DNA of 64,000 nt. Origin: Canna indica. Its lineage: Eukaryota; Streptophyta; Magnoliopsida; Zingiberales; Cannaceae. The notes beneath the pieces were generated by a model that was given only the letters and a program-made list of their open reading frames with translations, was not told the origin of the DNA and made no database searches. Each line of letters opens with the position of its first letter. The stretch's first letter is position 1. Positions 1 to 12,799 of this stretch are shown here, piece after piece. Location of the stretch: the NCBI GenBank assembly GCA_034359265.1, contig CP136895.1, positions 374,501 to 438,500 of the forward strand, given 5' to 3'. The position numbers and the translations under genes were made by a program.

Positions 1-1613
1 GCTCTGCTATGCAAGTGACTAGAGTTCATGTCTTGGAATAACATCTTTGCTTGCATGGGTAAGGCAGTGTACATTGACCCTCTCCATACCCCACATTAGC
101 AAGAATCCTGTTTACTAGGATTGCCCTTGTCTCATATAGAAAGTAGTATTCTCTTAACTTAGAGAGCTTTAGTTATTTTAAACAGTTTTTGCTTTATAGT
201 TATACATGTGATAGAGGGCGAGCCTTGGTACAACAATAATGTTAGTCCCCATGTGGCTTGGGAGGGAAAGGATAATTTTAAAACAAATTATATCAAATAT
301 AACCATTCTCATATTTTTGATGTCCCAAACTGGTCCAAAGATCAATACTCCAAAGTCCAAACCTTGGTTTAGATGCATCTATTATTAGCCATATGCTAGT
401 GTCCAAGGAGTTATATTAAATAATGCAAGATTGCAAGAAGTAAGATCCCAACATTTGGATCATAATAAACATAAATAAATGATAAGTTTAGGTCAAGTAC
501 AGGTTTTGCTGCTTTTGCTGTAGCAAATTTAGTGTTTGAGATAAACAGCTAATCTACTCAGCATTGATTATTATCATTTGGTAGTTGATCTTGTTTATCA
601 TAGCCCCCACAGAAAGAATACATAGTTTTGAAGTTGTTTGATGGTGGCATACAAATGTATATCTAATAGGCAGGGTTTAAAAAGTGTAAGCAGGCAGGCA
701 ATATGAGACTAAGTCGTTGCTAATGCATATACAGTATGCGGATGTACATCTATTTAGAGAGTATTTGATATCTATGATATTCATAAAAGTATAATACAAA
801 TAGTTGTTAGGGGTTCATCAACATTTGATTGATGGTTATGTGCCAACTTGATGGAGTATTCTGCTCTCATGGTTTGAAATCCTGTATTTCCCAACTGGTG
901 CAGTAAAGATTTATCATACTGAGAGCTTTCTGACATTGGATGTACAATCCCAGTTGGCAGTTTTAAGCCATAAAATGGCTATTTTAGCTATTGGGCATAA
1001 TTTTGAGCTACTTTAGTGCTATTTAACTTTCCAAACTCTCTCAAATTGTTATCACATTCTGTTATACTCTAAAATTTTCCCCAACTTTCTTTAAACCACT
1101 CTAATTCTCTCAAATTTTGTCTTTTTTTGAATAGTTCCCAAAACTTCTTGGTTGTAACTATTGTGTTCAAATTTTTTTACTAGTTATTTCTTAGTTGTAA
1201 GTATTGTATTTGAACTTCCTAAATAAGTAAGCTATTTGTTCAAGTTATTCGAGTTTGTGTCTTATTTTAAATAAGTTTTCACTAATTTGGTCTCTGAGTT
1301 AACAATTTTATTTTTCATTTTTGTAAGTAAAGCATTCACAACATACTTTATGGGGATGAATCATAGGGATAGGAGCGTGTATTATTATGGTACCGTACCA
1401 CTCATAGCAAAGACTAGTATCAATACAAGTACAAGATTTTAAACCATGTTGCACTTGCTAATCTTGTTCCTTTATCTCACTCTTTTCGTTGCTTCCTATA
1501 TTCTGCCCTGCTATGCTTCCGAAGGCGACTAGTGCAACTGATTCAACATATCTAAGACCTTTAAACCTTTTTTCTTTCTATAACTACTTCGACTCATTTA
1601 TTTCTTCTTTTAG
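1..1613. other. AT-rich intron or upstream DNA of the CCR4-like gene
   Basis: No coding exon was recognised. The first visible exon needs one base from an upstream exon, so this stretch is probably the 3' part of intron 1. It holds a degenerate SINE-like tail near 55-135 and a fragment near 1385-1450 (TACCGTACC, then AAGATTTTAAACC) resembling the end of the GGTACC-rich element at 2129-2486. Confidence 0.5.
55..135 (+). repeat. degenerate SINE-like 3' tail
   Basis: The stretch AAGGCAGTGTACATTGACCC, followed by a CTCC..ACCCCAC block and a ..ACTAGGATTGCCCTT end, follows the order of the 3' half of plant Au-type SINEs. A better preserved relative is at 4526-4606. It is heavily mutated and no target-site duplication was seen. 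Confidence 0.35.
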
Positions 1614-4600
1614 GTTTTAAATTCCGTCTCATCTCCTATAACATTTTAGCCCAGGTATGTTCTGTTTACATTACCATAAGTTGTCAAACTGTCTGTCTCC
1701 TGTTTTTCTTACTACACTTGATTTTTAATTTATCACTTCATGTCTATTATGTGATTCCTGATATTCTCTCCGATGATTCTGAAGCTAACTAACTGTTGCA
1801 AGGGAATATCTATTGTACTCGTGACTTTTATTTGCAGGTTTATGTAAAGAGCTCTTATTTTCCGCATTCTCCATCTTCCTGTCTCAAGTAAGTGTACCTC
1901 CCTTTGTGATTGTTAACCATGAGATAAGTTTTTGAAGAAAAAAACTTTGCTTGCCGTATTATTGCTAGGTACTTTGTTTTTTCACCATTAAACACTGTTG
2001 CATCCGTGGATACTGGATAGCATATTATAACAAGAAAACTGAATGGATAACTGTCGTCCATGCACGATGCATCACTTACTATCTTATCATTACATTAATC
2101 ATGTGACGCCTTAATGTACCTATGGAATCATGGTTTAAAATCTCGGTACCGGTACCGGTTTCGGTCACCGGCCGGTACCGGTATATACCGGTACTGTACC
2201 GTACCGTACCGACACGCGGTACGGACCGGTATGAAAATGCATACCGGCTGGTTCTTTTTTTTTCGTGACATACCGCCTGGTATCGCCCATACCGGGCGGT
2301 ATATGGCATCATACCGGGCGGTATATGGCATCATACCGTCATATACCGCCCGGTATACACAATATACCGCCATATGGCATCATACCGCCATATACCGCCC
2401 ATATCGGGTATATCGTATACCGGAAACCTAAAAAACCGGTAAATACCGGACTTACCGTACCGTGCCGACCGAGATTTTAAACCTTATATGGAATACTATT
2501 TTTTTGTTCCCATTGTTTGATGTTTGTGTTTAGTAGTCACATGCTTTCAATAAAGTGACATTTGCATAGCTAATAATTATAAATTAATGGTGTATTCTGA
2601 AATAACTACATTGGTAGTTATTCTTGCTGTTCACTGTTGGCGACCATGCACATTCTTGGAATTGATGCTTCTCCTCAAAAGCTGTGTCTGTCACATCATA
2701 ACATCATGCTCCTTGTTCTGGTAAAGGAGTACAAGTCATCCTCAAACTAGGGCAAGGCATGCAGATGAATCTGAAGAATTTTTCTAACCCTTTCACTCTG
2801 TTTAACATTATATTCTTCTACCTCATAATTTTGTTCATATGTGGCTGTGTACTTAAAGAATATTGGTTATTGACATAAAGTTATCCATTAAGTAAAAAGC
2901 TACTTATGTGGCTGTGTACTATTTCCAATTGCCATTTTCCAAAATTCCTATATCCTTTCAGCTGATGTTTGGTTAACAAGTACATGATGTTATAGATGGA
3001 AAGCTCGCTCAGAATGTATTCTACTGGATTTAAAGAACTTGGATGCTGATTTCTTCTGTATACAGGTTTGAATCTATCTACTGCCATATATATTCTGCTT
3101 AACATACAACTAAGGAAGCTTATATATCTCTTGCCATTTAAAACTCGTCCAGAATTTGTTGGACAAATCATACCACAGTACCAGTAACGAAGCAGTATAC
3201 CAAGCCGTTTCACCTGATACCAGTCCAAAAAAATAATTTATAGAAAGGGTTTGTTTTTTCCAGTACCACAAACCATTAGTCCAATCGAGTAATAGACCAA
3301 TATGTATTGGTTTGCAAAAGCTACAATTATCACATTCTAAGCTGCAAATATAACTTAAGACTTGAGAGTTTGTTGTTTACATCATTCATGACAGTTCAAG
3401 GAACAAGAACCTCCTAAATGTTAATTGCTAGTGAAGCATGCAAAATCTAGAGAAGAAAATATTCTGTGCCAACCTATAAATCCAAATAAATGTTCATTAC
3501 AAGGGTCAAAGTATCAGCTTGGGACAGGTATTCGTACCATGCAGTAAGAAAAAACAAAAAAAAGGAAGAAGAAGAAGAAGAAGAAGAAGAAGAGTAATAG
3601 TTTTTTCTTTTACTCCACTTATCCAATGCAAATATTTTTTTTTGATGTTTAAGTGTTTTATACTTATAAAAAGAATACTAGTGAACTAGGACAATGACAA
3701 TGTACACTTTACTATGTTTGGACTAGACCAGTACGGTATGGGGGGCACCAGCCAGTTCTGTGCGATATTTCAAACCATGGCTCATTATATTCTGTTTTAA
3801 TTGTTCCACTTCAGAGGCTTATTCCAGCTTTTTCCTATGTTGGTAATTTGTTTATTCTCATCCTATGAGTGCATCTCAGATACTTCTTTTCTTGGATTCA
3901 TGAGAATATTGTTTGCTTTTGTAGGAGTTGGATGAGTACAATAACTTCTATAAAAGCAAAATGGAGAGTCTTGGATATTTAAGCCTTTATATGAAAAGAA
4001 ATGGACAAAAACGTGATGGCTGTGGGATATTTTATAAGCCTAGCAGGTATTTACAGCTCTTTCCCCATTTTATGCCAAGTGCTCCACAAACCTGCTCCTC
4101 TACATTCCAAAGATGTGGAAATGATGTATATAAGTATTTTCTAGTTACTAGTTTCTTTTTCTTTACAAATTTAATTATGAAGTTCCTTATATTCTAGTGG
4201 AAACCAAAGTAATATGGTTTAAAATTATTCTTTGGTGAATTAAGTTCCTGCTGAAAATTGTACTTCCTAGTTCCTATGAGTTGAATTTCTTAGAAATGTC
4301 TTGGGAAATGCCTCAGATAAGTTTGGTTGGCAGTAAGGGAATTGCGCAAGTTTCATGAATTAGCTTCTTATATTTAATTTGGTTCAACTATTAATTTTTC
4401 GAGTACACATAAAATGACTAATATACTCTCCACTTGGGAGACTCGAGATGAAGCCTCAAGTTTCAACACTAGAGTAACCTATTTTTTATTGACGAACTTT
4501 TTCAAAAGCCAAAGTTGTTAGGAAGGCTGCGTACATCACCCCTCTCCGGAGCCCACAAAAGTGAGATTGCAGATTGCTTCGTGCACTGGGTCACCTTTCT

Positions 4601-7600
4601 TTCAAGTTAGGAAGGGGCTCCATTCATACATTTATATTTTTAACATTCCCCTCCATGCGGGGACTAGCAAACTTCATTAGACTGGTCCAAATCCAACACC
4701 TAGATTGACTTAATTGTTTTTTATTTTTTAAATGTTGACGCTGGCAAGATTCAAATTCAGGACCTTTTGCTCGAAACCGTGTGAGAAGAGAAGTAGAGGG
4801 GAATAGTTATCCTAGTAGACTCTCTCTACCCATATACATATATATGCGCACACACACACTAGGTGGAAAGAGTACATTTACACATAAGTTCCTAGGATTC
4901 AATTTCTATAAGTAGGTTCTCTAATATACAAGTAGGTCCTCTAACAAGACTTCATAGACTTGAGATAGGTTACCCATGTATAAAGACGATCTTGTGACTT
5001 GTGTTATTTTATGAATTTGTGCAACCTCTTGTTGTTTTGCAGTGCAGAACTGCTCCAAATGGAGGAAATTGATTACAACGATCTTGTGAATTGTGCGAGT
5101 ACCTTAAATGTGATTGGGAGCAAGAAAATATTGGATCTTGAAATAGAGGATGCACCAACAAAAGGTATTCTCATTTTTTAAAAGTATTCATTTCAATTTG
5201 ACTCTTCAATTTCTGCACAAATAATCCCCCGTGAAACGTGAAAGACAAAGTGGGTTTCAAAGCAGGTTTCAGAGAGTGGAAAGAGAGGTAGACGGGGAGA
5301 GAGTGAGAGAGTATAGAACGGGAGGGGGGATTTGTATAAGAGATGCAACTTGATATCTTTCATTCAGAGTTAACCCCTTCAAATAGACTTTACAATCTGT
5401 TGCCATCTCCTAATTTCTCTCCATTGACTACCTAATAATAAGGACTAATTTCTAGAGTTACTCAACTGACCTCGTTAAAAATAAATAAATAAGGGCAATA
5501 GCAATCCATTCTAACAGAGAACAATTTAAGCGATTGTAGAATAAACTACTCTAAGAATCACTTGGTTGGCACTCATCCAATACTTACATTACCTTGATAA
5601 TAAGCTCGAGGTCGATTCATTGTCCATGAGAGCACTTGGTAATTGTTAAAGACATCAGAAGATTTAGCATCAGCAAGACACCAAGTTCAATTGACGTGGT
5701 GTATGAGGGTGTTGTGGGTGCAACACCTGATATGACCATTGCACTAGTGAGCAATAAGAAAATTGCACCGGTGAGTGTTGTGGAGGTCGTACACAGTTGT
5801 CATAGAAGAGGGTGAAGAAGACGTGGCCTTGGTTCAATATGGACAACAATGAAGTGACTTAGGATTAGGTTGCTGCTAATTTGTAATCTTCTAAGGTTCT
5901 TTGTTGTTATCATTGAAATCTCCTTCCTTGTTGCTCTTGTTGCCACTGCTTACTTCCTCAAGGTTGGAATATCCATGTCTTGTTTGTGAGTACCTACATC
6001 TGCATATCTCACATTTATGTAGTGCTGCAATTTGAGCGGACATTCTCCAATTGACTCTTGCAAGGAGGCTTTAACTTCTTACATAGTGCCACAATTTGAG
6101 TGGAAATTCTCTTTGATTCAGGATTTTAGCTCGATTGTTACTGTATTCTTATGTGCGGACATGCATCTGATGTTGGAAGCTGGAACTCATAAGCCATGGT
6201 GCTTAAATGGGAGCTCATAGAATGCTCAAATAAAATCATGCTTTAAAATCTTATACATGTCAAGTTTAGTATGCTTGTCCACGTTTCAATCTTGGACTAG
6301 TCTAGTTTAGTATGCTTGTCCACGCGCAAGGGAGAGTAATAAATTTCTCTCTTTTCTAACGACTTAAGCTTTGGAGAAAATTGGTCATCCAATCAAATTT
6401 GACATTTACCAAATTAAAATTGGAAAAGATTCTCAAGGTATTGGAACTTAAATATCAATAGCAGAAGCAAGTCATCTTTCCAATAATTTTTTGGGCCATT
6501 CATAAAATTAATATCTGTTGCTCATTGTTCTTACACAGAATGCCAGACCTGTATGCAGAAGCTATATACTAATAATCAGAGATGTTGTTTGTTACTAGCT
6601 TGTAGATTTTGCTTCCCCATTTGTTACTTTTATGCTGTGTTTATATTCAGCTTTTTTTGTTCTTTAAGTCTAATTCCTTACCTGACTGAGTAGTAGTTTA
6701 TTTTAGAATATTTTATGTAATTTTAGAGATGATCTTACTCATGATTAATTTCAGATGTATCACAGAAGCATCAATCTAATGATCCACATGTGAGATTAAA
6801 ACGTGACTGTGTGGGCTTATTAGCGGCTTTTAAGCTAAATGACCCTTCGAATCACATTATTGTTGTTGCAAATACCCATATTTACTGGTAAACAAAGTCA
6901 ACTTTATTTCTTATTTCCAATTGTATAGGAAATTATAGCTTTCATTATCACCCATGCCTTATTGCACGTTTTTACGAAAAAAAAATTGAAGGTACTTTAT
7001 TAGGACATAAGCAGTGAAAGTACTTTATTTAGGACAATTTGCTTATGGTACTTCTTCCCTTTTGTTATCCATTTTCTGATAACATCTTTTTTGGAAACTT
7101 CTCTTTTTGGTAACTGTGCTGGAACTTATATAAATTAATTTAAGTCATGATTTTGCAGGGACCCAAACTGGGCTGATGTAAAGCTTGCTCAAGCTAAGTA
7201 TCTTCTATCTCGACTTTCACAATTTAAGGAACTTATTTCAAATAAGTTCACATGTATCCCTTCAGTGCTTGTTGCAGGTGATTTTAATTCTACCCCTGGA
7301 GATGAGGTTAGTTTGCATTAACTATATAGCTTAATCTTTCTACTTACTCTTCCCCACAATAAATTTTACAGCTTTGAAAATGAGGGCATAAAAGAAGGAA
7401 AAAATGCAGACGTTTAGAAGTTCTTGATCATATCTGACTTTAATTGATTAGCAGAGCATGCAAAAGCAGCTATTAATTATTTAGCTTCCTTCAGCTCATT
7501 TCAATATTTAAAAAATCTGAAACAGCCATGTCAGCAGCTAGTCTAAAAATGAAAGCTGATAATGACAAAAATTCTGATAGTTGCTGTCTGTTGATTGTTC

Positions 7601-8743
7601 ATCAAGTTGTTTGCATATGTGTGGTCTTATTATTCAAAATTTGGCATATGCTACAAAAGTCGGGTAAAGAAAGTTAACAGGGGAAAAAGTGGATGATGAA
7701 GGAAGGAGGGACATTTGATCCCCAAAAATAATGAATCTGAAATTTTTTATATGAAAACAAAGGAACGACGAGAATGGTTTTAGACCACCTAATGCTGAAA
7801 GAGGGACATTTGATAGTCCAAAAATATGAATCTAAACTTTTTTGTATGAAACCAAAGGAAGGATGAAAATGGTTTTAGACCAACTAATGCTGTTAAACAA
7901 CCTTTTAAATTTTTTGTTGTGTACGTATGCAAAATTTGTACAACAACAATCCAAATGCCCACCTATTTATGTTTACCACATTTCTATCATCATTATGCTT
8001 GTAAATGTGCTTTGTTAAATCCAGAGCAATCAAATGTAAGGAAGATAGATGAGGAGATTGTTGTTGCCCCGAGCGACATCTGAAAAGTATTGGCATTATG
8101 AGCTCCATAGTTTGTTGTCCAGAGAGTGACCCCAAGTTCTTTCTGCTGGTGTGTTGAGCCGCTGGAAGATTTTCTTGTTCGCCAAAGGCACCAAGCCCAA
8201 CCCAACCATCTTCCTTGCCAAATCTCCCTGTCACTGCCAATATAATGCGTTAGGACCCACTTCCCAATAGCACGATCCATGTCTGATGCATATACTGAGC
8301 TTCTCCCAAGTCGTGCATTACATGTTGGCCAATATAATACCAAGATGTAGTATGACAATAGTTGTTTCATGGTTTCTTAGAGCATAAATTTTAAATTTTA
8401 TGCTGAATACATTTGAGATGTGTTGACTTCTTTTACTCTGCCTATGTATTCAAATTAATCCACTCCACACTTGCAGGTTTATCAGTACCTTGTATTGGCT
8501 TCAGAATTGTGCAGCCTTTATGCTACACATGGGGGAGGCGAGCCACCATTCACAAACTGCACTCCTGGTTTTACAGGAACACTGGATTATATTTTTTTGG
8601 GAGGTAGCCGCCTGAAACCAGTGAGCATCTTAGAAGTTCCAGGGCCTAAATCTCCTGACATCGATGGTGGACTTCCCAACCACTACCATCCTAGTGATCA
8701 TTTACCAATTGGTGCGGATTTCTTAGTCCTACATTCTTCATGA
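1614..8743 (+). CDS. CCR4-type deadenylase/endonuclease-exonuclease-phosphatase family protein (CCR4 homolog 4-like), 5' end outside window
   Basis: Eight exons are joined in one frame: 1614-1654, 1838-1887, 2996-3065, 3925-4046, 5043-5164, 6755-6887, 7159-7306 and 8477-8743 (stop). All borders are GT-AG and the phases agree, giving 316 residues. The reading starts at ISYNILAQVYVKS and shows the EEP nuclease signatures: CIQELDEY with the metal-binding Glu, KRDGCGIFYKPS, LKRDCVGLLAAFKL, VANTHIYWDPNW, AGDFNSTPGDE, GTLDYIFL and the C-terminal HPSDHLPIGADF with the catalytic His. Plant homologues add about 40-50 residues before this, encoded in a first exon that I cannot find in 1-1613. The family removes poly(A) from mRNA or acts as a Mg2+-dependent nuclease. 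The closest remembered match is plant CCR4 homolog 4. No frameshift or stop was seen, so the gene looks intact apart from the window edge. Confidence 0.9.
2129..2486. mobile_element. GGTACC-rich non-autonomous DNA element (hAT-like MITE)
   Basis: Terminal inverted repeats GGTTTAAAATCTCGGT (2132-2147) and its complement (ending 2483) bound a core of GGTACC, CCGGTAC and ATACCG words. The core includes repeated ATACCGGGCGGTATATGGCA units. An 8-bp direct repeat TATGGAAT flanks it at 2121-2128 and 2487-2494, as expected for a hAT-type insertion. It carries no transposase. It lies in intron 2 of the CCR4-like gene, and reading frames here are low-complexity Tyr/Arg strings with no meaning. Confidence 0.7.
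3562..3594 (+). repeat. (GAA)n microsatellite
   Basis: About ten GAA/AAG trinucleotides in a row, inside an intron of the CCR4-like gene. Confidence 0.85.
4440..4640 (+). repeat. SINE-like remnant (Au-SINE type)
   Basis: AAGGCTGCGTACATCACCCC at about 4526, then a CTCCGGAGCCC block and GCTTCGTGCACTGGGTCACC, match the typical order of the 3' part of Au-type plant SINEs. The left end is unclear. It lies in the intron between the exons at 3925-4046 and 5043-5164. Confidence 0.5.
7706..7893 (+). repeat. tandem duplication, two copies of about 95 bp
   Basis: GAGGGACATTTGAT begins both copies (7706 and 7801). The rest, ending GGTTTTAGACCA(C/A)CTAATGCTG, repeats with scattered changes. It is intronic and non-coding. 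Confidence 0.8.
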
Positions 8744-9398
8744 TATATGAAAGTTAATTAAGTTGAAAAGGTAGAGAATAAATATAATTCGGCGTTATGA
8801 TATCCAGGAATTGATTTATTTTGTATATGGTGGGTCGTTGTTGAATTATGATTGGAGACACTGAACTAAGACTATTATTCATCATGACATTCATTTTTAT
8901 GATGAAACTGAGTAAATTCAAACAGATTTACCAATAACCAGCGAATTTCTCATCCATTTTCTTATATTATACAGTCGCTTTGTGAATCTTTGCTAAACTA
9001 TGAATCATGTTATTGTTTTTCCAATCAAGAATTTCAAGATGAGTTATGCATGATTCCCAAAAATTACCATGCAATTACCCATAGATTTATTTTGAATGTA
9101 TCCTAGGACCAAAGTTAATTATGGGTCATGTTTAAGCGGAGTTTTACTTTCGATGGTTGGCATAGTTGATAGAGGGTAATAAGATGTACTGGATATGAGG
9201 GTTGTGCTTTTAACTTGATGATGATTGCTATTGTAATTGCTAATTAGGGTAGGAGGACCATTCACAAGGCAATGGTCAACAGATTAATGCTCACACATCG
9301 TTAAACAGAGGATATGCATAACCAAGACAATGTATATATGTACAAGCAGCATATATTAATTAATGCTCACAGTCAATGATGGAAGTAATGAAGCCCGA
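8744..9398. other. intergenic region between convergent genes
   Basis: Holds the 3' untranslated DNA of the CCR4-like gene and, from the other side, of the RIPK-like gene. No further gene or repeat was seen. Confidence 0.6.
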
Positions 9399-10949
9399 TC
9401 ACTTGGTTGAGATGGTTTTCTTGTCCAACCTTGCCCTGGCTGAAATGGCATGGCGACCGGCAATGGGAGGCCACCCACCACCACCACCACCACCACCTGA
9501 GGCTGCGGTGACTGCCATGTCCTTGAGATGTTGGAGGCCTTGCAGGATCTCAACAACGGTGGACATCCTAGGCCTGTCTTTTGGATGGGAGCTGATGCAT
9601 TGCAAGGAGAGTGCAGCCACCTCTCGAGCTCCCTTGATAGAGTAATGACCGGCGAGCTTGGGATCCATGATGAAGCGCACTCTTCGGCTGCTCGTCAAGT
9701 AGGGTTTGGCCCAGTCCACCAGCTTCTCCTCGTTCTTGGGCTTTGACTTGTCCACAGCCCTCCTCCCGGTCAACAGTTCCAGCAACACCACGCCGTAGCT
9801 ATAAACATCGCTCTTGGTGGTCAAGTGCCCTGAGGCACTAATTAATGCATTAACCCACAGTGTGGATGACAATACATTCATTCATTCAAGTTCAAGAGTG
9901 ACTTGTGTGTATTACCTGTCATGACATACTCGGGAGCGGCATATCCGTGAGTTCCCATCACCCTGGTGGTCACGTGCGTATCTTCGCCCTCAGGACCCAT
10001 CTTTGCCAGGCCGAAATCAGAGAGCTTCGCAGAGAAGTCCTGAAGAGCCAATTAACTTGTATAAATTATACACACATTAATTGGGATGAGCTGCTATTAA
10101 AAAAAGTAAGACAAACATGGTCGAGCAGGATGTTGGAGGTCTTAAAATCCCGGTAGATGACGGGCTTCTCAGCTCCGTGCAGGAAGGCCAGGCCCTTGGC
10201 CGCTCCAATTGCAATCTTTAACCTCGTCCCCCACGATAAGGATATTGAGATTCCTGCAGCCAGATATTATATTGCAAATGATATATGTGCTGGCCTCTCT
10301 CTTTCTATATATATATATATAGTTCTTACTCCTGAAGAGATGGTTCTCGAGGCTGCCACGAGGCATGAATTCATAAACAAGGAGACGCTCCTCGTTCTCG
10401 CAGCAGTAGCCGATTAGTTTCACTAGATGTGGATGCCTGAACTGCCCCAGAAATATCACTTCGGCCTGCAAATAGCTAGTTATATAGAGATCGATCTTAT
10501 AGTTGTATACTTGTAATGTATCATTGATATGTATATATATACTTAATTACCAGCCATTCCCTGTGTCCCTGAAGTCCCCCGACGTCCAAGAGCTTGACGG
10601 CAACGGCCTGAGCTTTGAGTCCCATCCTCATCTTGTCGTCGATGAAGCCCTTGTGCACGGTGCCAAAGCCTCCCTCTCCCAGCAGGAAGTTGCTGGAGAA
10701 GTCGTGGGTTATGGCCCTCAGCTCGCTCAGCTCAAAGGCGTACAGCCCCGCCCCGAACGACTGAGAGAACTCGTCATCCCGGATGAGTTCCGTCGTCGAC
10801 GTCGACGTCGAAGACAGCCGTCGGAACTCCGCCACCTTCTTGGCGAAGTCTGTTCGCGTCGGCCTGCAGCGGCTCAAGTTCCCCAGCACTACGTGGTCCT
10901 CCACGGTGCAGCACTTGGCCGCCGCGATGGGCCTCCATGGTCTCGGCAT
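9399..10949 (-). CDS. receptor-like cytoplasmic kinase, RIPK/PBL-like (RLCK subfamily VII)
   Basis: Five exons: 10949-10551, 10465-10330, 10253-10117, 10039-9916 and 9829-9399, giving 408 residues. Kinase landmarks are [11 protein letters not shown] (residues 91-101), VAVK with Lys119, [13 protein letters not shown], the YRDFKTSN catalytic loop with Asp214 (the YRD form usual in RLCK-VII), DFGLAK (232-237), [15 protein letters not shown] and [18 protein letters not shown]. The wording, including KGFIDDK and GLQGHREWL, is very close to Arabidopsis RIPK, a plasma-membrane-associated Ser/Thr kinase of immune signalling that phosphorylates RIN4. The start [14 protein letters not shown] lacks the Gly2 needed for N-myristoylation but has Cys13-Cys14. 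The tail after the kinase carries eight consecutive Gly, encoded by a (CCA)n run read on the other strand, and is low-complexity. The function as an immune kinase is inferred from similarity. Confidence 0.93.
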
Positions 10950-12799
10950 ACTAATTAATTCACTACTTAAAGCACCGGCTGAGAGAGAGAGAAGGAAATC
11001 AGAGGCTTAGCTTGTTCGATGTTGGAGGAATTGATCAGGGAGAGATCGAGGGGGAAGCTAATCGATCGATCGCATACACCCACTGCAATATTGCATGTAT
11101 AAGACGCGATATATGGCTCCTTTAATTTTAGGAGTTATCTACCAATTCCATCATCCCACCTGCTCCAACCACTCCCACAATCGCCTCATTCTTTTGTATA
11201 TTTTTCTCTTTTCTGCTTTTTTGCATGGTTTTTCGAGTGCCCTAAATAATTTTAAGTCACAAGGCATACTTAAATATGTTCATACTTCATGCAGCAGGAT
11301 ATATCTCATCATCAGTTCCTGGTAATTAATTGTCACTTTGTCAGTCGTCATTGAAGATATATGTATATGCATAATGATCCAATATATTACTCAGCATCAG
11401 TTCCTTCAGTTTCACCTGGTTTGTAATTTGGTACAAGGCGCTTTCATATATATATATAATTACTAATTAACTGGCTTTGCTCAATTAAGAAAAAAATAAA
11501 ATATAAATATATGATCAGCAGAGTAGGTTTCTCAAGCACAAGTACTATTACTATAGTATGAAAGCAAGAACTGAATTATTTCAATCACTCAATTCTTTTA
11601 CAGGTGCAAATGAATGCTAGCTTGACATTTATCCCTGCTTTGAAGAATGAAGGGTGGAGATTTTATAATGCGCCTCAGTGGAAGAGTGGCTGCACAGTGC
11701 ACACTAATTAATTTTATCCAGGTTTATTGCTCAAATTAAGCAACAGTCATTTAATTTATCCATATATGCATGAATATACTGACAACAATATGCCGACAAC
11801 TAAAATATACATCAGATTGACATAAACATGGATACAATATTTTATCCATTGACGGGAGACTGGAGTGGTTGGAAACGGGAATTGCCATGAAGCTTTTCCT
11901 TAATTCCTCCTAATCCTACTGCTCATCCACACTGCTTTATTTAGCCCCTGATGAGTGAGTATTATTATTCAACCGACTAGTCTTATCCTTAATTGCTCCA
12001 TTTCACATATAGCAGTACTAATTAATGGCCGGCATACTGGTGCATTTCCAAGTCCGTGGGCTACTACTGGAACTCACTCCACTATGAACAAGGAGTGCGC
12101 ATACCTTCTTTTAATTTAATTCTTATTAAATTAAAAATAAAGTTTTAACAATCATTTAACTTTACTAAATCAAATCAATTTAATTTAATTAATTTGGAGT
12201 AGGCTAATTTATATAACCAATTAGCCAAGTCCAATTCAATGGACTAATAAATTTAATTTTTATTAACTTAAAACCTCATTTAGTAAATCAAGATAAAAAA
12301 AAGAAGTGATTGATTTTTTCATTCAGCAAGAAAATAACCGAACCAATATTCTTAGGTCTGAGTCTAATGCTTTTCAGTTTCATTGAATAATATGGTCTAG
12401 TTAACCAAGAAAGCAATATCCATATAGTTCAAAGGATTAAGGAACAACTGATTAATCTTAATTACAAGAGCAAGGCAAATTAATTAACCACATTACGCCA
12501 GTACATGGTAACAAATCAGACAAATAGGCAAAAGAGAACTCTTGGATTAGTTAGGTTACTTTTGCCTCTTTTGTTCTACTTAATTTCGTTGTTGCTTGTA
12601 CAGCACAATGGTCTTTGCTATCGTACAACATCTAATATTGCACATTATACAAAGCTTCAGGTCCTTCAGTATCGTATGTTGATGATGTTGCTGAATTCTA
12701 AACAGGGCTCTCTGCTCATCGACATCACACCTGCTAATTCCATAGGTATCAAATTGGGCCTCCTTCCATTCAATGAGCATGAGCTTCGAAAACACTGAA
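10950..12799. other. intergenic region upstream of the RIPK-like gene
   Basis: AT-rich DNA containing the RIPK-like promoter (minus strand, leftward) and the 3' flank of OTP51. There are short TA runs near 11447-11458 and many homopolymer stretches. No gene was recognised and short reading frames show no family signature. Confidence 0.55.

Noticed and set aside
2079..2480. Tyr/Arg-rich reading frames on both strands
   Set aside because: They arise from the palindromic GGTACC-rich MITE and are mirror products of its terminal repeats.
7905..8370. Minus-strand frames of 111 and 125 codons in a CCR4-like intron
   Set aside because: They overlap in different frames, have no recognisable domain, and lie inside an intron of a well-supported gene.
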